Source of the DNA: Brachycybe producta
Taxonomy: Eukaryota; Arthropoda; Diplopoda; Playtdesmida; Andrognathidae
Direction: 5' to 3'
Assembly (NCBI GenBank): GCA_036925085.1
Contig: JAUPFP010000003.1
Coordinates: 8,060,442 to 8,124,441 of the forward strand
DNA: 64,000 nt
The translations under genes and the position numbers were made by a program. Under the pieces are notes generated by a model that ran no database searches, was not told the DNA's origin, and saw nothing but the letters and a program-made list of their open reading frames with translations. This document shows positions 58,501-64,000 of this stretch, one piece after another (positions within the stretch are counted from its first letter, which is position 1; every line of letters starts with the position of its first letter).

Positions 58501-58674
58501 ATGGATGTTCCTCAGATTACGAGTCATATTCACAAATCAATAGATTTGACTGCTTTTGATGTAAAGTGGATACCATCCAGTTGTAGATTTATTCTTTTGG
58601 GTTGTTATCCGCGCGGAACCGGTACTATAAAAGTGTATGAACTACGCAGGAAAAATATTAAACTACAAAAGGAG
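58501..58674 (+). CDS. wdr92: WDR92/DNAAF10-like first coding exon
   Basis: The ATG-initiated 58 codons begin MDVPQITSHIHK and include FDVKWIPSS, PRGTGTIKVYE and KLQKE. From my knowledge of the family, this matches the N terminus of WDR92 (Monad, DNAAF10), whose first about 65 residues have PQI-HI-K, FD-KW-P and RGTG-I--YE at the same spacing. WDR92 is a WD40 protein that works with the R2TP/HSP90 co-chaperone complex in cytoplasmic pre-assembly of axonemal dynein arms. The similarity stops after QKEV; GAG|GTTCAT at 58674/58675 is a possible splice donor, and TTG|GTGTAT at 58682/58683 an alternative. No later WD40 exon is visible to 64000, so intron 1 would exceed 5 kb, or this is an isolated fragment. 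No lesion is seen in the exon. The downstream in-frame extension to 58740 is probably intronic. Confidence 0.65.
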
Positions 58675-58719
58675 GTTCATTGGTGTATATTGTCGTCTTT
58701 ATACTTGTTTGTATTCGTC

Positions 58720-58733
58720 GCTGCCATGGTTAC
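58720..58733. promoter_or_regulatory. Imperfect X-box-like palindrome (RFX-type)
   Basis: gctgccatggttac resembles the RFX X-box consensus (GTTGCCATGGYAAC-like halves around AT), with a mismatch in the left half-site. It lies about 45 bp after the putative exon end. RFX factors drive many ciliary genes, which would suit a dynein assembly gene. A 14-bp near match can occur by chance. Confidence 0.3.
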
Positions 58734-58739
58734 GGGTTA

Positions 58740-59227
58740 GGAGTTACGTTCTTGTGTGGCACCAAAAAGGTTAGAATAAGGGGAGACAAAAATTTGGGCG
58801 GGAGGAAAGTAGTCGCCATCTTTTTCAGACCCACTACTACGTCCAGGCTTTTAGTTCTTATACGAATCAAATGTTTTTTATGTTTGACATTCGTATTTAA
58901 AGTATTCCTTAGTAGTAATAAATATTTTTTATTTTTTAAATTAAAAATACATATATGCCATATTTTGGTTGCCATATTTATTCTAAACAGGTTCTGGAAT
59001 CACATTTTAGAGGTAGGTGTTATATACGTGATTAAGATGTTTTTTGAACAGCTGATTTTCAAACTGTTGATTATTTCCTCTTTCAGAAGAGAGAAACTTA
59101 AGTGTTTTAGAAACTACAAAGGTAGCTCAATGATTTTAGGGTGTTTTCATGTCGGTACATTTCTAAATAAGCTTTTTATGGGGTCGGTATAAAACACGGA
59201 ATTCAGTAGGTTCGGAATTTCGTAGGT
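58740..59227. other. AT-rich sequence, probable intron
   Basis: A 170-codon open frame (58680-59192) is rich in Phe, Ile, Leu and Lys with no recognisable domain. It overlaps the putative exon in another frame and reads like translated AT-rich DNA. I see no gene. Confidence 0.5.
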
Positions 59228-60155
59228 GATATTGTGACGGACCTTTTTCCGTTAGTAGAATCTGCTCTTTTATGTTAATACGAGCAAGTTTTCACTCGTA
59301 TTCATAGTGAGTGGCTAATTCTACTGGCCCGGGAGGACTAGACCAATATAACGTCTATTTTGTGTCCTCACTAGTCTCTTGGAAAAGACTTCACAGTCTT
59401 GAGGATCTTTAATCTCTGTATCTCTCGGACTTTCGTCCGTAAATCTGCCCTAAGAATCGTGCAAAATATACTTACTCATATGTTGCAGGTTTGCACCTGT
59501 TTGGACCTTGAAGTATCCAAAAAAGGTGAAGACCTGTAAATGATGAAGTTCACAACCGCGGAATTTAAAGTTTCGAATAATAAACACCACTGGTTTAGTT
59601 AAATATAAAGTAGTTTTATTTCGTAGATAAAATAATTAATTAGCGAACTGATTTCAAACACAACACATAGAAATATAACTTGAATAGAGAATTAAAAGAA
59701 AAGAACCTAGCCAAAATCGGGCATACGTTCGGTAATTTTAAAAGAAGCTCTGGTACATACAAAAATGACCCTTTATATACCCTGAGAATCCCAAAGTCGT
59801 ATTCTCAGGGCACAAACTTCCAATTGGTTACTTTAATATTTTGGCGCCGTTTATTTGTGGGTTCATTACTTTGTATACACCTTGTATTTTGTAGCTTCTG
59901 GGCCACTGAAGAAAGAAGAAAATAAAACCGAAGAAAGAAGAGAACAAGATAACTCCACCGACTCCAGTCAATTGAGTTGATGAACCGCCGGAAACGACGG
60001 TGCCAAAAAACCTTTTGCGCTAACGAAATCCATGTTCTACCAAACGGAATGAAGATGGTGCCCATATTGATTAATAACAAAACGCATTATTTTCATTTTG
60101 ATAACCACCAGAAGGCTTTAAACTACTAAGGGCGCCACTCGCACCCAAAGTAATA
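59228..60155 (+). other. LTR-like and leader-like sequence of a retroelement (tentative)
   Basis: It begins near tgtgacggac (59235), has a ctttatataccc TATA-like word (about 59770) and a possible primer-binding-like tggcgccgtttatttgtggg at about 59842. Small ORFs and a retropepsin ORF follow downstream in the expected order. No second LTR is available in the window, and no gene is seen here. Confidence 0.3.
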
Positions 60156-60263
60156 ATGCCCAGAAAAAAAATGCTGAAGAGACCGAAAGAAGAAGAGTCA
60201 CTGAAGCGTGAAGATGTGGATGCTGAAGTTCGACGGGACCAGGATGTCCCCAGGTCTGGGTAG
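60156..60263 (+). CDS. Short basic/acidic ORF, unknown
   Basis: The 35-codon ORF starts MPRKKMLKRPKEEE and is rich in Lys, Arg, Glu and Asp. It could be the start of a broken gag-like gene ahead of the protease, but there is no recognisable domain and the length gives little support. The next downstream ORF is in another frame. Confidence 0.2.
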   Translation: MPRKKMLKRPKEEESLKREDVDAEVRRDQDVPRSG

Positions 60264-60448
60264 CCTGTGCCAAAACACCGACAAGAATAAAAAATTGACG
60301 ACTCCTAGGCAGAGCTGTGCTGCGGTACAGCTAGAGGACTCTGACGCATAAAGCAGAGTTTGGAGATAGGATCCAAATCTGTACTATCTACAAAAATAGG
60401 AGCCGGCAGAAACCACTGCAAAGTGGGCCCTCTACATCGTTTGCAAAA

Positions 60449-60826
60449 ATGAATGACGCCAAGATGTGCAACAAAGAAGAACAAGTAATAGTCTCGAAAG
60501 AGGCTACTCTTATTAAAAATCAAGCAGAACAGAATGTGGTAAAAAAGGGAGTAATCACACCTGTTAAAACTCAAGCAGAGCAAGTAGTAGTCTCAAAAGA
60601 TACTACTCTTGTTAAAAACAAAGCAGAACAGAGTGTGGCAAAAAAGGGAGTAACCACCCCTGTTAAGACTAAAGAAGAACAAGTGGTAGTCTCAAAAGGA
60701 GCTACTCTTGTTAAAACCCAAGAAGAACAGTGTGTAGTGAAAATGAAAGTAGCTACTCCTGTTATCAAGCAGGGGCCAGACTGTTGCAAAATTGAAAGAA
60801 GTACCCACACCTGCTCAAAAATTTAA
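60449..60826 (+). CDS. ORF of 33-residue repeats, unknown function
   Basis: The 125-codon ORF holds three tandem 99-bp units beginning at about 60476, 60575 and 60674. Each encodes EEQVVVSK-ATLVK--EEQ-VVKKGV-TPVKT with substitutions. The repeats are Lys-, Val- and Glu-rich without hydrophobic segments or cysteine motifs, and probably form an extended or coiled structure. A related but broken fourth unit follows (60826-60880). It lies between LTR-like sequence and a retropepsin ORF, so it may be an unusual gag-region segment, but no capsid motif is visible. The reading frame is conserved across the units despite base changes. I do not recognise the family. Confidence 0.4.
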   Translation: MNDAKMCNKEEQVIVSKEATLIKNQAEQNVVKKGVITPVKTQAEQVVVSKDTTLVKNKAEQSVAKKGVTTPVKTKEEQVVVSKGATLVKTQEEQCVVKMKVATPVIKQGPDCCKIERSTHTCSKI

Positions 60827-60905
60827 AGCAGAACATGGAGTAGTGAAATAGGGAGTAGCTACACCTGTTAAGGGTTCAACTGAAGAGTCGAGTCTTCTCT
60901 ATCAG

Positions 60906-61394
60906 TTGCAAAACCCATGTTGTACACACACAATTCGAGATGTTTGGACCAAGTTGACTGAGACAGTCATGCCTTGTGAACTTCAAGTTCAAAATCAAGA
61001 TGAGCAGACGGCCCCTAAAGTTCACGTGAACTTTGGAGGTCGTGAGTTAGAAATGACTGCCAACAGTGGCGTCAAGACGTCCGTCATCAGTGAGTCATTG
61101 GTAAAAGACATGAAGCTCATTGTGGATCCACTTCTATTCCCGCCTAATCTGACTGGCACCAGAGGTAATCCACTGAACATCATGGGACAAGTTATCGTGC
61201 CGATCCAAGTTGCCGAGAAGCTTGTTCGTGGAAAGGCGATTGTCATCAAAGGACACCATGAGGCCTTGATGGGGAACGACTTCGGTAAAGATCTCAACCT
61301 TTGCCTGGACATGAACAACAAAAAAGTCTACTTCGGAGAGGAACTGTTTCTGGACACTCTCCAAAAGCAACAACAAGCAGAAGATTTCATCTAA
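60906..61394 (+). pseudogene. Retropepsin-like aspartic protease, catalytic Asp replaced by Asn
   Basis: The ORF is 162 codons long; no start before it is certain. The region VHVNFGGRELEM (residues 39-50) followed by TANSGVKTSVIS matches the strand and flap-proximal loop of retroviral-type proteases, where Asp-Ser/Thr-Gly is catalytic. Here the triad reads Asn-Ser-Gly. A second conserved segment, HEALMGNDFGKDL, corresponds to the LLGxDFL element near the protease C terminus. In Ty3/gypsy elements this enzyme processes Gag-Pol. No RT follows: the ORF stops at 61394 and unrelated sequence begins. The fold is likely but activity is not expected unless the Asn is a sequencing error. The original element may have been gypsy-like; this is inference. 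Confidence 0.6.
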
Positions 61395-62660
61395 AATCTT
61401 AAAAACAAAGAAGAGGATCTTCAAGAGAAACTCCTGAATAAGGGGCCAGGGGTTCGGAATTTCTCAAAAGGAATATCTTGGAGTTGTGGATGCGTGTGAA
61501 ACATCTGACTTGTTAGGTCTACTAAGGCAACCGCGGGCTCAGTCTCACAGCCTGGTATAGGTTCAGTAATATACTTCCCGGCCATACCTCCTAAGTTGCA
61601 TCCCAACAAACATTGGATGAATGGGGCTGCATGCCGGGATAGCCTCAATATCCCGGCATCTAGTCCAATGACATCCAGAATGCAAACATTTGTTGAACTG
61701 GGTTTACAACCATGATCAACAAAAAACCTCCACAACCAAATGCCACCACATGGCGCATGTTGTACAGCGTAAGCCTCGCTACTCATGTCTTTGTAAGTGG
61801 CTCATCTAGATGCTAGTAGCCATGGTATTGGCATCCCTCCATTCCCGGCTGGTCCTGCCAAATACTGAGTCGGTTATTCAAATACAACTCTGCATCTGAA
61901 TACGGGGCAATGTGCCAACACGCCGTCCCTCAGGCTCAGGCCTAGGGGAGGTCGATGTTTCAAGTCCTAGGGTATCAAATACCCCGCCACTATAGACCGG
62001 AGAGAAGGGTGACCCCCACTGGAGGTCACGGGATCGCGAACTAGGGGGACACTTGACTCCTCCCATCAAGGTTCCTTCGCCCCTACATGAGGGCGAAGTC
62101 ACACGATGTAGGGTTCCCACCTATCGAACACTCATGTTCGATACCACATCTACCTTCGGGGGTGATGGAGGCATGCGACCAAAACAGCGCGCATTGACCT
62201 ACCATCCATCCATGCCGTCTTAATGGGATGGTATGAATCGGCTGATTCGCGGCCAGCATGCTTGCCTTAGTATGCCGGGACTCCTTTTTTCCTGCCACAG
62301 CACCTCCACGTGCAGCTCCCTGGCACCTTCTAGTGGAGGGTGTCGGACTCCCCTTCTTTTCACATCTGGACTTTTTGTCCTTCTTTCCCCATGAAAGGAA
62401 GGTTTACCGTGCGTCGAGTCAGACTTAACCGACACCGACGACTTACCGGACCGGTCAGGCTTATGCGGGTGGTAAGCCCCTTCGAATTCTCGGACTCCTC
62501 TGAAGCACCCACAGTCGAAGTGATGGTCGAGGTCAGTTGCCTTGTGGCAAACCTCTCTCGATCATCCTGAAGGAGAGACTTCCCCTTCAGTAGAAGAGCC
62601 GGCTGACTCTTCCCACCAGCAGTTTTGTCTACTGCACTATGGGCTGGTGCCTTAGTAGAC
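61395..62660. other. GC-richer region without a recognised gene
   Basis: Open frames on the minus strand (for example 61421-61786 and 62083-62298) show no recognised domain. There are no tandem repeats. It separates the protease ORF from the Gag pseudogene, and its lower part may belong to the 3' end of that Gag region, since a minus-strand frame (62360-62812) overlaps it. Confidence 0.4.
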
Positions 62661-62662
62661 TG

Positions 62663-63984
62663 CATCACCCCATTTGGGCGACTCGCTGCTGGCCTGCAGT
62701 TATCGTAGTGCTCACAACTGGAGCAATGCCATGCCCAACAGGAGGTTCCTCTGTACTGAGCGGATCCCGGGCCAGAGTTCCCAGCAGGGGAGGAAACTGT
62801 GCGGCCCACCACTCGAACTCCTGTTGCTCGTTTGCACCCACTGCTAAACTTGCTGCTTGAGCCATTAAGAGCTTGACATTATTGTCCAAGCTCATCAGCT
62901 TGCTAGGTGGAAGGCCTGTCCTCGACCAGAGGACCTAGCCTTTTTGCCTCTTGAGCTTTCGGCTACTGGTGGGGTTTGAGTTAGGGTCCATTTTTGTACC
63001 TTATCACCACCACCACTTGCGGATTTTCCCACTTTTATCAGGAGCAGGTACTGGAGGCTGGGTAGCCTTCTCTGCTTGCCGGTCCCTTTTGATATTGTCC
63101 AACTGCCAGCTGGAGCTTCCAGCTACTGCTTTAAGCGGACCTAAAACAGCAGCCGAACTCCATGGCCAAGCAGGCCCTGGACAACCTTCAGGGTGGGCGA
63201 GAGTTTCGGCTGGAAGACCCACCGCAGGCATGTCCGACTTGGACGGTGCAGAGGCCTTTGCACCCAGCTGGTTCGAAGTAGAAGCCCTGGCAGAGCTCCC
63301 AGAGTTAACCGTGGTACCAGAGGACTGGACGTTAGCCCGGTCCCCTGGAACCACTCGAACATGGGCAGGTAATCTACCTGCCGTCAGCATATCGGCTTCA
63401 ACAAGCCGTGCCCTTCAGGGAAATGCTTCGACCATCTCGTCCTGGCAAACAAAAGTTTGATCGGTGATAGCCATCAGGAGCTTCCATTTGAAATGAATGA
63501 GCCGACAGCTCTCGTTTTTGCCCGGAGACGCGCGATCTGACAGTTCAAGGAACTGCCAATAGAATGCCTGCACAGACTCGGTTGATCCCTTCTTCATCGT
63601 TTCAAACTCGGAGAAACAGACCCGAGCTTGATTACTCGAACTGAATCGGCTACGCGTAGTGTCTTTCAGTTAAGCCCAGGTGAGGTCCGGAAAAGTTTCC
63701 ACCAAGTGGGCATAGTACTCTTCTATGTGACCATCCAGCAGAAACATAAAGAAACTTGACCTGGAATCATCCGTCCAGTGCTGAGCCTGGGCTTTCGCTT
63801 CGAACTTGTGGAGAAAAGGTGCCAAATCCTCTCAGCCGTCGTAACGGATAAATGAGTGGACCGGGTTGAAAAACCCGAATGCCTGAACCTCCGCTGGAAC
63901 TTCTGGAACAAACATCCAAGCAGCGTTGCTAACCCTGCAAGGTTGCCTGCTCCAGTTCCTAGAAGCATCAGAAACAGTCAGCAT
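62663..63984 (-). pseudogene. gag: Ty3/gypsy-type Gag, broken
   Basis: Read on the minus strand from a possible ATG at 63984-63982, one frame gives a capsid-like Retrotrans_gag segment: EDLAPFLHKFEAKAQ, RSSFFMFLLDGHIEEYY, FPDLTWA, LKDTTRSRF and ESVQAFYWQFLELSDRA. The order of W, F and RF residues suits Gag capsid. In-frame stops occur at 63834-63832 (TGA), 63672-63670 (TAA) and 63417-63415 (TGA), all without frameshift. The frame continues with a Ser/Ala/Pro-rich linker (63390-63007), then stops near 63004 and a same-frame stretch MSLDNNVKLLMAQAAS (from 62895) ending at 62665. No CCHC zinc knuckle was confirmed. It lies opposite in strand to the pol remnant at 1-2517, and whether both come from one family cannot be judged here. 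Confidence 0.7.
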
Positions 63985-64000
63985 CCGAGGCTAACGCCAT

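Noticed and set aside
58680-59192. 170-codon hydrophobic ORF
   Set aside because: AT-rich composition with no domain, overlapping a stronger exon in another frame; more likely intronic.
62639-62812. Possible CCHC zinc knuckle in the frame containing CWAWHCSSCEHYDNC
   Set aside because: The Cys/His spacing does not fit CX2CX4HX4C, and the frame differs from that of the Gag segment.

Overview
This is a eukaryotic, almost certainly metazoan, repeat-dense window. It holds decayed Ty3/gypsy and CR1/Jockey-type retrotransposon genes, several TIR elements, a Helitron-like insertion and one probable host exon. That exon (58501 to about 58674) looks like the first coding exon of WDR92/DNAAF10, a dynein-arm assembly factor of ciliated or flagellated cells. 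No bacterial-type operons, rRNA or tRNA genes were seen. The species cannot be named from the sequence; an invertebrate is my guess from the mix of elements.

Layout. 1-2517: the 3' part of a broken Ty3/gypsy pol gene, followed by a possible LTR. 3091-4653: a foldback-like module (alternating purine/pyrimidine minisatellite, inverted arms, interior) carrying a nested 362-bp TIR element. 4653-49130: about 44.4 kb of uninterrupted pentanucleotide satellite, canonical unit AGCCT (= CCTAG), with AGCTT as second major variant and many rarer variants that mark nested higher-order repeats. 49131-50930: a 5'-truncated LINE with an A-tail lying inside the satellite, which resumes in degenerate form to about 51140. 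51141-51276: a TTGGCC-type hexamer array.

51786-57720: more copies of the foldback module. One copy is split by a 1974-bp insertion with Helitron-like ends (52413-54386), which carries two inverted TTTAGGGC minisatellites and a MITE. Another copy carries an expanded 30-bp alternating purine/pyrimidine array. 57751-58399: MITEs. 58501 onward: the WDR92-like exon with a nearby imperfect X-box-like palindrome. 59228-61394: LTR-like sequence, a small ORF, a 33-residue-repeat ORF and a retropepsin-like ORF with Asn at the catalytic Asp position. 62663-63984 (minus strand): a broken Ty3/gypsy-type Gag.

The strongest structural signals are the strict 5-bp phase of the satellite over about 44 kb, its recurring marker pentamers in conserved spacing, and the nested insertions that can be read directly because uninterrupted copies of their target sites are present in the same window.
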